In this document: one piece after another, positions 33,907-43,235 of the stretch
How positions within the stretch are numbered: the stretch's first letter is position 1
How the letters are laid out: each line of letters starts with the position of its first letter
Assembly: GCF_900104785.1 (NCBI RefSeq)
Contig: NZ_LT629733.1
Coordinates: 280,501-344,500 of the forward strand
Origin: Formosa sp. Hel1_31_208
Lineage (GTDB): Bacteria > Bacteroidota > Bacteroidia > Flavobacteriales > Flavobacteriaceae
Length of the DNA: 64,000 bases
Reading direction: 5' to 3'
Program-made: the position numbers and the translations under genes
Notes under the pieces: generated by a model
Told to the model about the DNA's origin: nothing
Database searches by the model: none
Seen by the model: only the letters and a program-made list of their open reading frames with translations

Positions 33907-35220
33907 TTATTCATTCTCTGTAAATGGAGTTGGAAAAGCAGGAATAACATTATCACCAGGTCTATCAAGTGAGATATTAGACGCATTCAATATGTTTAAT
34001 CGTCTCAAGTCAATCCACCGATGTCCCTCTGCAAGTAATGAATACCTTCGTTGCTTGAGGACTTCATCAAGCAATTCACCGGGATCTGTAGGACTTCCTG
34101 AATAATTACCTAGCCCAGCGGCATTTCTTATAATATTAATGGCATTAACGGTTTCAGAATTATTGACTCCAATATTCGCTTCTGCATACATTAGAATTAA
34201 TTCTTCATTTCGAACTAAGTATACGGGATCTGTATTAGAATCATATACCGCTAATTGATATTCAGCAGAAAGACCATCAAACATTGTTCCTCCAGTTAAT
34301 TGAAATGATTTCTCGGTCACACGTGAATCACCTGCTTCAGCATCTGCGATCCAGTCATCTAGTATCATATATTCCTGCCCTGATTGTCCTGCAACATGAA
34401 ATTGTGTATTCACAATATCGTTGCCTGTCAATCCAAAAACATGTGCTGGACCATTATATAAATCACCATTAAGATTTAGAAAAGAAGCACCTAAAAGCGT
34501 CAATACCATAGGATTATTTCCTTGATATAAAGCAACTCTCGCTGCTATCGCTCTATTAAATTCACTATAACTAGAAGTCGTATTAAATCCATCAAAACCA
34601 GAACTAATACTAAAATCAAAATCATCTGAAGCATTAGCTAAATCTGAATTAGCTTCATTTAGTAAATTCATGATCCCAGTTAATGCGTCTTCATAGCTTA
34701 CTTTTGGCCCAAGATTATTGAGATCTTCAACCTCTAACCTTATACCGTTGGTAAATTGTCTATTCGCAACCATTAACAAGGCATAAGCCTTAAGCGTCTT
34801 TGCGTAACCGTAGTAACTATTCTTAACGTCATCTGTAAACCCTGCGGAGGAATTCTCTACAGCTCGAATTAATATATTAGCAGACTGCACCACTTTATAC
34901 CAAGCAGCATATGATCGTGTTGTAAGAAACCCATTATTATCTAATGGCCCCTTTAAAAGCTCTCCTGTATAACGAGGATCTACACCAGTAAGATCATAGT
35001 ACTCACGCCCTAAAATACTTACGGTATCATAATGAAAGGCTAAATCGTTTCTCATAATTGCCTCGAGTCCAACGGCTAACAATTGCACATCAGCTTGACT
35101 TGAACCACTTCCAAAGCTTCCTACTGTTGGAGCATTGGGGTTTTCAATTTCATCTAATTGGCATCCAGACAAAGTCAGGATTAACCCAAAGAAGACTATT
35201 TTTATAATATTATTTTTCAT
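33907..35220 (-). CDS. SusD/RagB-family nutrient-binding surface lipoprotein
   Basis: 437 aa from the ATG at 35220 (three codons inside the longest frame). Lipobox LSGC (Cys20) followed by QLDE, an acidic export signal that fits display on the cell surface. The SusD core shows TPR-like helices (about 60-200), a short insert region, and the C-terminal VRNEELILMYAEANI and LKQRRYSLLAEGHRWIDLRRLN blocks typical of the family. It acts as lid for the SusC pore encoded 18 bp upstream. No glycoside hydrolase or regulator flanks the pair, so the ligand cannot be guessed. Confidence 0.92.
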   Translation of the reverse strand: MKNNIIKIVFFGLILTLSGCQLDEIENPNAPTVGSFGSGSSQADVQLLAVGLEAIMRNDLAFHYDTVSILGREYYDLTGVDPRYTGELLKGPLDNNGFLTTRSYAAWYKVVQSANILIRAVENSSAGFTDDVKNSYYGYAKTLKAYALLMVANRQFTNGIRLEVEDLNNLGPKVSYEDALTGIMNLLNEANSDLANASDDFDFSISSGFDGFNTTSSYSEFNRAIAARVALYQGNNPMVLTLLGASFLNLNGDLYNGPAHVFGLTGNDIVNTQFHVAGQSGQEYMILDDWIADAEAGDSRVTEKSFQLTGGTMFDGLSAEYQLAVYDSNTDPVYLVRNEELILMYAEANIGVNNSETVNAINIIRNAAGLGNYSGSPTDPGELLDEVLKQRRYSLLAEGHRWIDLRRLNILNASNISLDRPGDNVIPAFPTPFTENE

Positions 35221-35238
35221 AATTCTCAAAATTAATTT

Positions 35239-38196
35239 TTAGAAGTTCACATTTAAATGAAAGTTTATAAACTTAGACATTGGATAAGGCGTAACTTCAA
35301 CATTATTTCCTAATACATTATTACCGAAATTTGAAACTTCCGGATCGTAACTATTATAGTCAAAAATATTGATGAGATTCCTACCTGAAATACCAACCTT
35401 GATTTTATCGGCATACTTTATTAAACCATCTGGTAAGGTATAAAATATCCCTATTTCTCTTAGCTTTAAATACCCTGCATCTTCAATCACTGGATCAGGA
35501 TTGACAAAAGCCTGACTAGCTCTGTAATCACCATTTGAAAGCTGACCAGTTGGATCTAAACCAAAGTCATTATAGTCCCAAGTTGTCCCTGCTAAATCAT
35601 ATAACAAGGTAGTAAGATTGATATTATCTCCTCCTTTTTTCCAATGCCATAAAAATGTAAAATCAAAGTTTTTATAACTTATTTCATTGAACCAAGACAT
35701 CTGAAAATCTGGCTCTGCATTACCATATACAAAGAAGCCATCACCTTCTGGATCTCTTATAGCAATCTCTTCTGCTGTATAGGCTGACGGGTCAAAAGTT
35801 CCAACAATCTGTGTTGCGCTTTGGCCTTCTTGTATTAGAAATGTTCCTAATGACGCGGCAAAACCTCCTGTAGTAAACGCCGGAACGTCTAAACGCGTAA
35901 TTTCTGATTTATTCTTCCACCACTTTAATCCTACATTCCAAGAAAAATCTTCTTTTTGAAGTACATTGGCATTTAAAGATAACTCTATTCCTTTATTTTC
36001 AAGTTCACCTCCATTAACAACTCTATTTGTAAATCCTGAAGATGTTGGGATTTGTGATCTAATTAATAGGTCATCAATTTTTTTATTATAAAACGACACT
36101 TCAAAATTTAAACGTTTGTCAAATAATCCAAAATCAATACCATACTCCAATTCAGATTGGCGCTCAGGCCCTATATCTGGATTTCCACTTAAGTTTCCAG
36201 GACTTAAGCCCGATTGACCACCAATAAACTGTGGATCCATGAGTGTGAATCGATCATTGAAATTCGAGAACCGACCAGATTCTCCATAAGCTATTCTTGG
36301 TTTGATATAACTTATTTGTTTAATGTTCCAAAAATCAAACTTGTGCAAGTTAACGGCTAAGTTTGCTTTTGGATAATAATACATTTTATTAGAATCTCCA
36401 TTATTTGTAGACTTATCCCCTCTTATTCCAACTGTACCAATTATCTGATCGTTGAAATTAATTTCTTCTTGCACGAAAAACCCAGTATCTTTTTGAGGTC
36501 TTATTGTTTGTTGTGTCGACACATTTGTTGACTGTGTTAAATTGGTTTGAGAACCATTTAAACCCGTAGCAATCGTAATTACTGTGTTGCGATCAAAATT
36601 TTGAAAGAAACTACCAACCTGAGTTGTAAAACCTAAGCCATTATCTAAATCTAAATTATGTACTAAGAAAGCAGATAAATTATAATTTGTATTCACTGTT
36701 GTCCCCGAAATTGATACCCCTCCTAAAGACGTTGGGTCAGAAAAATAAGATAGTGCTCTAGGAAATATACTCGTCGTTCTTAAAGTGAATTGATCAAAAC
36801 CTCCTTCTAAAACCATTTTCAACCTATTGTTGGCTCCTGATAGTAATTGGATATTCGATGTGGCACTTCCTATAAATCTGTTAACTTCTTCACGATTTGT
36901 AGTAATTGCAATTGTTTCTAATGCATTTGAACCTGCACCACCTTGAGGATATGCCCCATTTACTGGTGACAAATCTTCCCAAGGATAGGTAAATGCCAGA
37001 GCATAACCTACAGTTCGATTGGCATTACCATTATTAAAGAATCCTCTATCTGACTCAGAATTAATATAGTTTGTTGTCACATAAAGATCTAACCACTCAT
37101 TAAATTTTTGTCCAATATTTAATCGCACAGAACTTTTAGTATATCCCGTATTATCTACTAATCCTGGCTCATTTCTGTGGGTCGCTCCAAAGAAGTAATC
37201 TGTGTTTTCCTTCGCTCCTGAAGTTGAGAATCGTGTTGTAGACGATACTTGTGTTTGATCAAATATTTCCGCCTCATAATCTCTAAGTACAGCATTAGCC
37301 GGACCACCTAAATCGGTTATTTGTTGAGGTGTGTAATCTCGTATTCCTAATAATTGGGTAGGACTTCTAAATCCAACAACCTGAGAAAATTGAACAACTG
37401 GTCTCCCTTGTTTTCCTCTCTTGGTTTTTATTATGACCACACCACCAGCAGCTCGAGAACCATATATAGCTGCGGCCGAGGCTCCTTTCAGAATTTCGAT
37501 ACTCTCGATATCGTCAGGGTCTATATCTGCAATTCTATTGGAAGCATCGTCCTGATTAGACGATGGATTACCACCTCCTGCGGCTTCACTTACAATATTA
37601 TTACCTAAACCTATTGAAGAGTTATCTACATAGACACCATCTACAACAAATAATGGTTGTTGATCTCCAAAAATAGATGTGACACCTCTTAGTCGCATTG
37701 AAATTCCTCCTCCTGGTGCTCCAGAGTTAGCCTTAATCTCAGCGCCATTAAATTTACCGTATAAGGCACCATCTAAACCAGATTGTACGGTGACACCTGT
37801 AAGTTGTTCGGCGGATACAGACGCTACTGCATTTGCTGAGTTAGATCGTTTCGTCGTAGATGCTAAACCTGTAATTACAATTTCATCCAAAGATGTATTA
37901 GATTCTTGTAATGTTACATTAACTATGCGAACTTCAGTTAATCGCTCTTCTAATGATTCAAAGCCTAATGAAGAAAAAACGAGTGTTACTGGAAAACTGG
38001 AAACATTGATACTAAAATTTCCATCGAAATCTGTAGTTGTACCAGTAGTTGTCCCTTTAATGATGACCGTTGCACCAGCTAAAGGCAAATTTGATGCTCC
38101 ATCCATCACCTTACCCGTAACTTGTTGTCCTAAAGACAATAACGGAATAAATAGAAATGCAAACAAAAGCAACTTTAATGATAAAGTGTTGTTCAT
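35239..38196 (-). CDS. SusC/RagA-family TonB-dependent outer-membrane transporter
   Basis: 985 aa. Signal peptide (ends near LSLGQ), carboxypeptidase-regulatory-like domain (about 24-105, VTGKVMDGASNLPLAGATVIIKG), the segment SLDEIVITG before the plug, plug with LRGVTSIFGDQQPLFVVDGV and the SusC signature IESIEILKGASAAAIYGSRAAGGVVIIKTK, and a 22-strand barrel ending FINFHLNVNF. It imports its ligand across the outer membrane using ExbB/ExbD/TonB energy. The 190-bp region before it is AT-rich with no clear -7 box. Confidence 0.95.
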   Translation of the reverse strand: MNNTLSLKLLLFAFLFIPLLSLGQQVTGKVMDGASNLPLAGATVIIKGTTTGTTTDFDGNFSINVSSFPVTLVFSSLGFESLEERLTEVRIVNVTLQESNTSLDEIVITGLASTTKRSNSANAVASVSAEQLTGVTVQSGLDGALYGKFNGAEIKANSGAPGGGISMRLRGVTSIFGDQQPLFVVDGVYVDNSSIGLGNNIVSEAAGGGNPSSNQDDASNRIADIDPDDIESIEILKGASAAAIYGSRAAGGVVIIKTKRGKQGRPVVQFSQVVGFRSPTQLLGIRDYTPQQITDLGGPANAVLRDYEAEIFDQTQVSSTTRFSTSGAKENTDYFFGATHRNEPGLVDNTGYTKSSVRLNIGQKFNEWLDLYVTTNYINSESDRGFFNNGNANRTVGYALAFTYPWEDLSPVNGAYPQGGAGSNALETIAITTNREEVNRFIGSATSNIQLLSGANNRLKMVLEGGFDQFTLRTTSIFPRALSYFSDPTSLGGVSISGTTVNTNYNLSAFLVHNLDLDNGLGFTTQVGSFFQNFDRNTVITIATGLNGSQTNLTQSTNVSTQQTIRPQKDTGFFVQEEINFNDQIIGTVGIRGDKSTNNGDSNKMYYYPKANLAVNLHKFDFWNIKQISYIKPRIAYGESGRFSNFNDRFTLMDPQFIGGQSGLSPGNLSGNPDIGPERQSELEYGIDFGLFDKRLNFEVSFYNKKIDDLLIRSQIPTSSGFTNRVVNGGELENKGIELSLNANVLQKEDFSWNVGLKWWKNKSEITRLDVPAFTTGGFAASLGTFLIQEGQSATQIVGTFDPSAYTAEEIAIRDPEGDGFFVYGNAEPDFQMSWFNEISYKNFDFTFLWHWKKGGDNINLTTLLYDLAGTTWDYNDFGLDPTGQLSNGDYRASQAFVNPDPVIEDAGYLKLREIGIFYTLPDGLIKYADKIKVGISGRNLINIFDYNSYDPEVSNFGNNVLGNNVEVTPYPMSKFINFHLNVNF

Positions 38197-38360
38197 AATG
38201 ACAATATTTTGAATTAGTTATTATAAATATCTTAATTTATTGTTAATAAATCAGCTTTTTAACTTAAAATATGAAAATAATTTTGTGTAAACTGTATTAT
38301 TATTTCTTTAGTTTTTTATATAAATTATCTCAATTTGCTTTAATAAACACATTAACTTAT

Positions 38361-38368
38361 TAAATTTG
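38361..38368 (+). promoter_or_regulatory. -7 box of aspS
   Basis: TAAATTTG, exact match, 18 nt before the ATG. A TTG 23 bp upstream (38335-38337) is at the edge of the allowed spacing. Confidence 0.5.
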
Positions 38369-38386
38369 CAGGATTAAAATTTCGAT

Positions 38387-40141
38387 ATGTATAGAAGTCA
38401 TAATTGTGGTGAGTTAAGAGCTTCACACATCAATACGCAAGTAACTTTAGCTGGGTGGGTTCAAAAGTCCCGAGATAAAGGGTTTATCGTTTGGGTAGAT
38501 TTAAGAGACCGTTATGGGCTTACGCAGTTAGTATTTGACGAAGAGCGTACGTCTAAAGACATAATGAAACAAGCCCAAAATTTAGGTCGTGAGTTTGTAA
38601 TTCAAGTTACGGGAAACGTCATTGAGCGTGCTTCAAAAAATCCGAATATGTCTACGGGTGACATTGAAATATTGGTGTCAGAATTAACCATTTTAAACGA
38701 AGCGCAATTGCCACCCTTCACTATTGAAGATGACACTGATGGTGGTGAAGAATTACGAATGAAATATCGCTATTTGGATATACGTCGTAATCCTGTTAAA
38801 AACAGCCTGATTTTTAGACATAAAGTAACTCAAGAAGTAAGAAACTATTTATCTAAAGAAGGATTTATTGAAGTTGAAACACCTTATTTAATCAAATCTA
38901 CACCTGAAGGGGCACGTGATTTTGTGGTGCCTTCCCGCATGAATGAAGGGCAGTTTTACGCACTTCCACAATCACCACAAACTTTTAAGCAACTGCTTAT
39001 GGTTGGAGGGATGGATAAATATTTTCAGATTGTAAAATGTTTTAGAGATGAAGATTTACGCGCTGATAGACAACCAGAATTTACTCAAATTGACTGTGAA
39101 ATGGCATTCATTGAGCAAGAAGATATTTTAAATGCGTTTGAAGGTTTAACAAGGCATCTTCTGAAAGAAGTCAATGGTGTTGACGTTGAAAAATTCCCAA
39201 GAATACTTTACGATGATGCGATGCGTATCTACGGAAATGACAAACCAGACATTCGTTTTGGGATGGAATTTGGTGAATTGAACGCCGTAACTAAACACAA
39301 AGAATTTAATGTATTTAATTCAGCCGAATTAGTTGTTGGTATTGCAGTTCCTGACGGAAATAGTTATTCAAGAAAGGAGATTGATAAATTAATCGACTGG
39401 GTAAAGCGTCCACAAGTTGGCGCTTTAGGTATGGTGTATTGTAGATGCAATGATGATGGAAGCTATAAATCTTCCGTAGATAAATTTTACGACCAAGACG
39501 ATTTAGCAAAATGGGCAGAAGTTACAGGCGCAAAAGCTGGAGATTTAATTTGTGTTCTTTCAGGAAACATACATAAAGTTAGGGCACAATTAAGTGCTTT
39601 ACGTATGGAATTAGCCGAGCGTTTAGGGTTAAGAGATCCTAGAACATTTGCACCTCTATGGGTCTTAGATTTTCCTCTGTTAGAATGGGATGAAGAGACT
39701 GAACGCTACCATGCCATGCACCATCCATTTACCTCACCAAAACCTGGTCAATTAGAATTATTGAAAACAGATCCAGGCGCTGTTAAAGCCAATGCTTATG
39801 ATTTGGTATTAAATGGAAATGAAATTGGCGGTGGATCGATTCGTATTCATGACAAAGCTACCCAAGCTTTGATGTTTGATTATTTAGGTTTTACACCCGA
39901 AGAAGCTAAAGCACAATTTGGTTTCTTAATGGATGCTTTCCAATATGGAGCTCCTCCGCATGGTGGACTAGCTTTTGGATTAGATAGATTGGTTGCTATT
40001 TTAGGCGGACAAGAAACCATTCGTGATTTTATTGCCTTCCCAAAAAATAATAACGGTCGGGATGTGATGATAGATGCCCCTGCACCAATTGATGATGAAC
40101 AACTCAAAGAATTGAGTTTAAAACTCAATTTAAAATCATAA
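38387..40141 (+). CDS. aspS: Aspartate--tRNA ligase
   Basis: Class II synthetase, 584 aa, bacterial type. OB-fold anticodon domain (1 to about 105), catalytic domain with [27 protein letters not shown] (motif 2), the inserted GAD domain (about 285-400) and motif 3 at [24 protein letters not shown]. Complete. Single gene with its own promoter and terminator. Confidence 0.96.
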   Translation: MYRSHNCGELRASHINTQVTLAGWVQKSRDKGFIVWVDLRDRYGLTQLVFDEERTSKDIMKQAQNLGREFVIQVTGNVIERASKNPNMSTGDIEILVSELTILNEAQLPPFTIEDDTDGGEELRMKYRYLDIRRNPVKNSLIFRHKVTQEVRNYLSKEGFIEVETPYLIKSTPEGARDFVVPSRMNEGQFYALPQSPQTFKQLLMVGGMDKYFQIVKCFRDEDLRADRQPEFTQIDCEMAFIEQEDILNAFEGLTRHLLKEVNGVDVEKFPRILYDDAMRIYGNDKPDIRFGMEFGELNAVTKHKEFNVFNSAELVVGIAVPDGNSYSRKEIDKLIDWVKRPQVGALGMVYCRCNDDGSYKSSVDKFYDQDDLAKWAEVTGAKAGDLICVLSGNIHKVRAQLSALRMELAERLGLRDPRTFAPLWVLDFPLLEWDEETERYHAMHHPFTSPKPGQLELLKTDPGAVKANAYDLVLNGNEIGGGSIRIHDKATQALMFDYLGFTPEEAKAQFGFLMDAFQYGAPPHGGLAFGLDRLVAILGGQETIRDFIAFPKNNNGRDVMIDAPAPIDDEQLKELSLKLNLKS

Positions 40142-40148
40142 ATAAATA

Positions 40149-40173
40149 ATCCTGCTTCATGCAGGATTTTTTA
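40149..40173 (+). terminator. Terminator of aspS
   Basis: AATCCTGC / GCAGGATT stem with 5-nt loop and T-run. Confidence 0.8.
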
Positions 40174-40186
40174 GTAGATTTAATCA

Positions 40187-41965
40187 ATGTCAATCCGAAA
40201 CCTTATCAAACGCTTACTCATTTTGCGGTATAAATACATATCGCAGAAAAATTTCGTGTTTTTACTAGCCATGCTTATTGGTTTATTATCTGGATTGGTT
40301 TCTGTAACTATTAAAAATATAACTTATGGGATCGAGTGGATTTTAGACCATCTCGCTATTGTATCTCAAAACAGCATATACTTCATTCTGCCAATAATTG
40401 GATTATGGTTGGTTTACTTATTCGTAAAATATGTGTCCAAGCAAAAAGTAGAGCATGCCATACCAAGCATTCTTTTTTCATTATCTAAAAAGGACGGATT
40501 ACTCAAAAGAAGCAAAATGTACTTACCACTAATAACGGCACCTCTAACAGCAGGGTTTGGAGGCTCTGTTGGTCTTTTAGGCCCTGCTATTGCTTCGGCT
40601 GCAGCGGTAAGCTCTAATATTGGTCAGCTATTTCATGTAGATAGAAAAACAAGAACTTTACTCATTGGTTGTGCAGCAGCTGGAGCTATTGCCTCCATTT
40701 TTCAATCTCCCATTGCCGCCATTATTTTTGCCATAGAAGTCTTTAGTCTAGATCTCACATTTGCATCTTTATTGCCATTATTAATCGCCTCAGTATCCTC
40801 GGTATTAACCTCTTATTTTTTCTTGGGAAATGGGGTGTTATTTAATTACAATATATCACAGCCATTTGCGTTAAGAGACACCTTATTCTTTATTATTTTA
40901 GGTATTGGAACAGGTATTGCCTCCATCTATTTCTCGAAAATATACTTTGCAATCTATAAGTTCTTTGAACGATTTAAAACAAATGGTCAAAAGCTTATTG
41001 TAGGCGGCTTAGCCATAGGGGTTATGTTATATTTTATACCACCACTTTATGGTGAAGGTTTTGGGTTTATTAATGACCTTTTAGATGGAAATCATTTACA
41101 CGCTCTAGGGCAAACTCCTTTTGATAACTATTTGGATAATATATGGGTGGTTATTGCACTCCTTATAGGAATCACCATTTTTAAAGCGGTAGCAATGACA
41201 ACTACTTTTGCGGCCGGTGGTGCCGGTGGTATTATCATACCAACTATGGTTATGGGAAGTGCCCTAGGAAATGTTGTTGCAAAAATCATTAATAATATTG
41301 GGTTGGGTTTTCAAGTGTCTGAATCTAACTTCACACTATTAGGCATGGCAGGACTGATTGCAGGAGTGTTGCATGCACCTCTCACTGCTATTTTCTTAAT
41401 CGCAGAAATCACAGGTGGTTACCAATTATTTGTCCCTCTAATGATTACAGTATCAATGTCGTTTATCATCACAAAGAATGCCATAGATCATACTATTTAT
41501 ACCAAAGAACTTGCTGAAAAAGGAGCGCTCCTCACTCACGATAAAGATCAAACTATCTTAACTTTAATGAAATTAGACAGCGTCATTGAAAAAGACTTCA
41601 CCATTTTACATCCTGAAATGTCTTTGGGCGAAATGCTGCATGAAGGTGTTGCTAAATCTAATCGAAATCTGTTTCCTGTTGTAGACGAAAATCAATATCT
41701 AGTTGGTATTATCTTATTAGATGATATTAGAACCGTTATGTTTGATCAGTCTCTGCATAAAACAACTTCCGTAGAAACCTTTATGCATAATCCTCCTGAA
41801 CATATACACTATGAGACGGACTCTATGAAAGCTGTTATGAAGAAATTTCAAAATACTGGTGCATGGAATCTACCAGTAATTAAAGACTTAAAATATTATG
41901 GTTTTGTCTCAAAATCAAAACTCTTAACCGCTTACAGGCGCGAATTGATTAATTTTACAACTTAG
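40187..41965 (+). CDS. ClC-family chloride channel protein with two CBS domains; gating Glu replaced
   Basis: 592 aa. About ten to twelve membrane segments (20-430), then two CBS domains (about 455-520 and 525-585). Family blocks seen are GFGGSVGLLGPAIAS (residues about 123-137), GAIASIFQSPIAAIIFAIEV and AGGAGGIIIPTMVMGSALGN. In Cl-/H+ exchangers the second motif is G(K/R)EGP with a gating glutamate; here it is GLLGP, with Leu131 at the Glu position. This suggests a channel, or a transporter without proton coupling. CBS domains may sense nucleotides. Follows the aspS terminator by 14 bp; no clear promoter seen in that gap. Confidence 0.9.
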   Translation: MSIRNLIKRLLILRYKYISQKNFVFLLAMLIGLLSGLVSVTIKNITYGIEWILDHLAIVSQNSIYFILPIIGLWLVYLFVKYVSKQKVEHAIPSILFSLSKKDGLLKRSKMYLPLITAPLTAGFGGSVGLLGPAIASAAAVSSNIGQLFHVDRKTRTLLIGCAAAGAIASIFQSPIAAIIFAIEVFSLDLTFASLLPLLIASVSSVLTSYFFLGNGVLFNYNISQPFALRDTLFFIILGIGTGIASIYFSKIYFAIYKFFERFKTNGQKLIVGGLAIGVMLYFIPPLYGEGFGFINDLLDGNHLHALGQTPFDNYLDNIWVVIALLIGITIFKAVAMTTTFAAGGAGGIIIPTMVMGSALGNVVAKIINNIGLGFQVSESNFTLLGMAGLIAGVLHAPLTAIFLIAEITGGYQLFVPLMITVSMSFIITKNAIDHTIYTKELAEKGALLTHDKDQTILTLMKLDSVIEKDFTILHPEMSLGEMLHEGVAKSNRNLFPVVDENQYLVGIILLDDIRTVMFDQSLHKTTSVETFMHNPPEHIHYETDSMKAVMKKFQNTGAWNLPVIKDLKYYGFVSKSKLLTAYRRELINFTT

Positions 41966-41985
41966 AATATTCTGGTCATTACATT

Positions 41986-42222
41986 ATGAAATATCTTATT
42001 TTTATCTGTTTTATCTCTGCCATTGGCAGTATTTTATGTGGTTTTCTTTTAGACCTGCACTATTCCCAAAAACTTATAGGTTTTGGCGTTTTAGGTCTAT
42101 TTCTCGTGGTTTTTCCTTTATTCATTTATTATAGATGGAAAGGTAAAGACATTAAAGACTATATGCTCACTCAAGAAAATTTAGAAAAAATGAGAAAAAA
42201 CCAGAAAAGAAATAAATATTAG
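41986..42222 (+). CDS. Small two-helix membrane protein
   Basis: 78 aa. Two hydrophobic segments (about 3-22 and 30-48) followed by a basic cytoplasmic tail (RWKGKDIKDYML...MRKNQKRNKY). No known motif. It begins 20 bp behind the ClC gene on the same strand and is probably co-transcribed. Function unknown. Confidence 0.6.
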   Translation: MKYLIFICFISAIGSILCGFLLDLHYSQKLIGFGVLGLFLVVFPLFIYYRWKGKDIKDYMLTQENLEKMRKNQKRNKY

Positions 42223-42358
42223 CACTCAATCAAGAGCAATTTTTTCCCACATAAAATACAGTAATTACTCTGAGCCTTTTCAAAGATTTATTTTAATTGT
42301 TTAGTTTTCAATTATTTAAAAAAATAAAATTAATTAAGCATCGCATTAGTATAAGTAT

Positions 42359-42366
42359 TACATTTG
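42359..42366 (+). promoter_or_regulatory. -7 box of the cold-shock gene
   Basis: TACATTTG, exact TAnnTTTG match; start of transcription near 42371 gives a leader of about 25 nt. Confidence 0.55.
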
Positions 42367-42395
42367 TAACTTTATTAACATATATTTTTATTACA

Positions 42396-42587
42396 ATGAC
42401 TGGAACAGTTAAATTTTTTAATGATTCAAAAGGATTTGGATTCATTACCAACGAAGAAACAGGAAAAGACATTTTCGTTCACGTATCAAACCTTAACGGT
42501 GTTGAATTACGTGAAGGCGATAATGTAGAGTACACAGAAGAAGAAGGAAGAAAAGGAATGGTCGCGGCTAACGTGCAGGTTCTTTAA
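42396..42587 (+). CDS. Cold-shock domain protein (CspA family)
   Basis: 63-aa single cold-shock domain binding single-stranded RNA or DNA. Both RNA-binding motifs are present: KGFGFI (RNP1) and DIFVHV (RNP2). The start is the ATG at 42396 ([10 protein letters not shown]); an upstream extension to 42297 includes the promoter and is rejected. The short leader is unlike the long thermosensing cspA leader of E. coli. Confidence 0.95.
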   Translation: MTGTVKFFNDSKGFGFITNEETGKDIFVHVSNLNGVELREGDNVEYTEEEGRKGMVAANVQVL

Positions 42588-42613
42588 GAAGATATACTTT
42601 ATATTACAGTTTC

Positions 42614-42642
42614 AACGTCTAACGAAAGTTAGGCGTTTTTTT
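42614..42642 (+). terminator. Terminator of the cold-shock gene
   Basis: AACGTCTAAC-GAAA-GTTAGGCGTT (one T-G pair, GNRA-type loop) with seven T. Confidence 0.85.
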
Positions 42643-42744
42643 GTGCGTTTTCTCCTTCGCTAAAGCCACCGAGAATCAGGCTCTCGGCAATCGCTCTTTT
42701 CAAGGAGCTCCAGCAAAGCCTCCATCCTTAACGCAATATTCGGT

Positions 42745-43194
42745 TTAATTCAAATTACGTCTTTGAATAAAAAATCGTTTCAATAATGCTGATGCTTCAT
42801 CAGCTAATATACCACCAATCATGGTAGTCTTTGGATGCAATTTACTTTTCAAATTAATACATCCACGTTTTTCATCTCTGGCAGCATAAACGATTTTAGA
42901 AATCTGACTCCAATACAAAGCTCCTGCGCACATTTGACAGGGTTCTAAAGTGACATATAAGGTGCAATTTTGCAAGTACTTACCTCCTAAAAAATTAGCT
43001 GCTGCTGTAATAGCTTGCATTTCTGCATGGGCAGTCACATCATTTAATAATTCAGTTAAGTTATGAGCTCTTGCGATAATTCTATCATTAATCACTATCA
43101 CAGCACCTACTGGAATTTCATCTTTTTCAAAAGCAATCTCAGCCTCCTGTAAGGCCTTTTTCATAAAATAAATATCGTCAAAAGGATTTTCCAT
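42745..43194 (-). CDS. tadA: tRNA-specific adenosine deaminase
   Basis: Converts A34 of tRNA-Arg(ACG) to inosine. 149 aa. Zinc-site motifs HAEMQAI and PCQMCAGAL with the catalytic Glu in HAE; GCINLKSKLHPKTTMIGGILADEASALLKRFF is the family C-terminal end. Divergent from dxs with a 41-bp gap; a near-consensus -7 box (TATTTTTA) lies close to its start. Confidence 0.93.
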   Translation of the reverse strand: MENPFDDIYFMKKALQEAEIAFEKDEIPVGAVIVINDRIIARAHNLTELLNDVTAHAEMQAITAAANFLGGKYLQNCTLYVTLEPCQMCAGALYWSQISKIVYAARDEKRGCINLKSKLHPKTTMIGGILADEASALLKRFFIQRRNLN

Positions 43195-43220
43195 AATCGT
43201 AAAAATACAATAACAACTCG

Positions 43221-43228
43221 TACATTTG
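43221..43228 (+). promoter_or_regulatory. -7 box of dxs (near-leaderless)
   Basis: TACATTTG ends 7 nt before the GTG start of dxs, leaving at most about three nucleotides of leader. Confidence 0.55.
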
Positions 43229-43235
43229 CCAAGCA

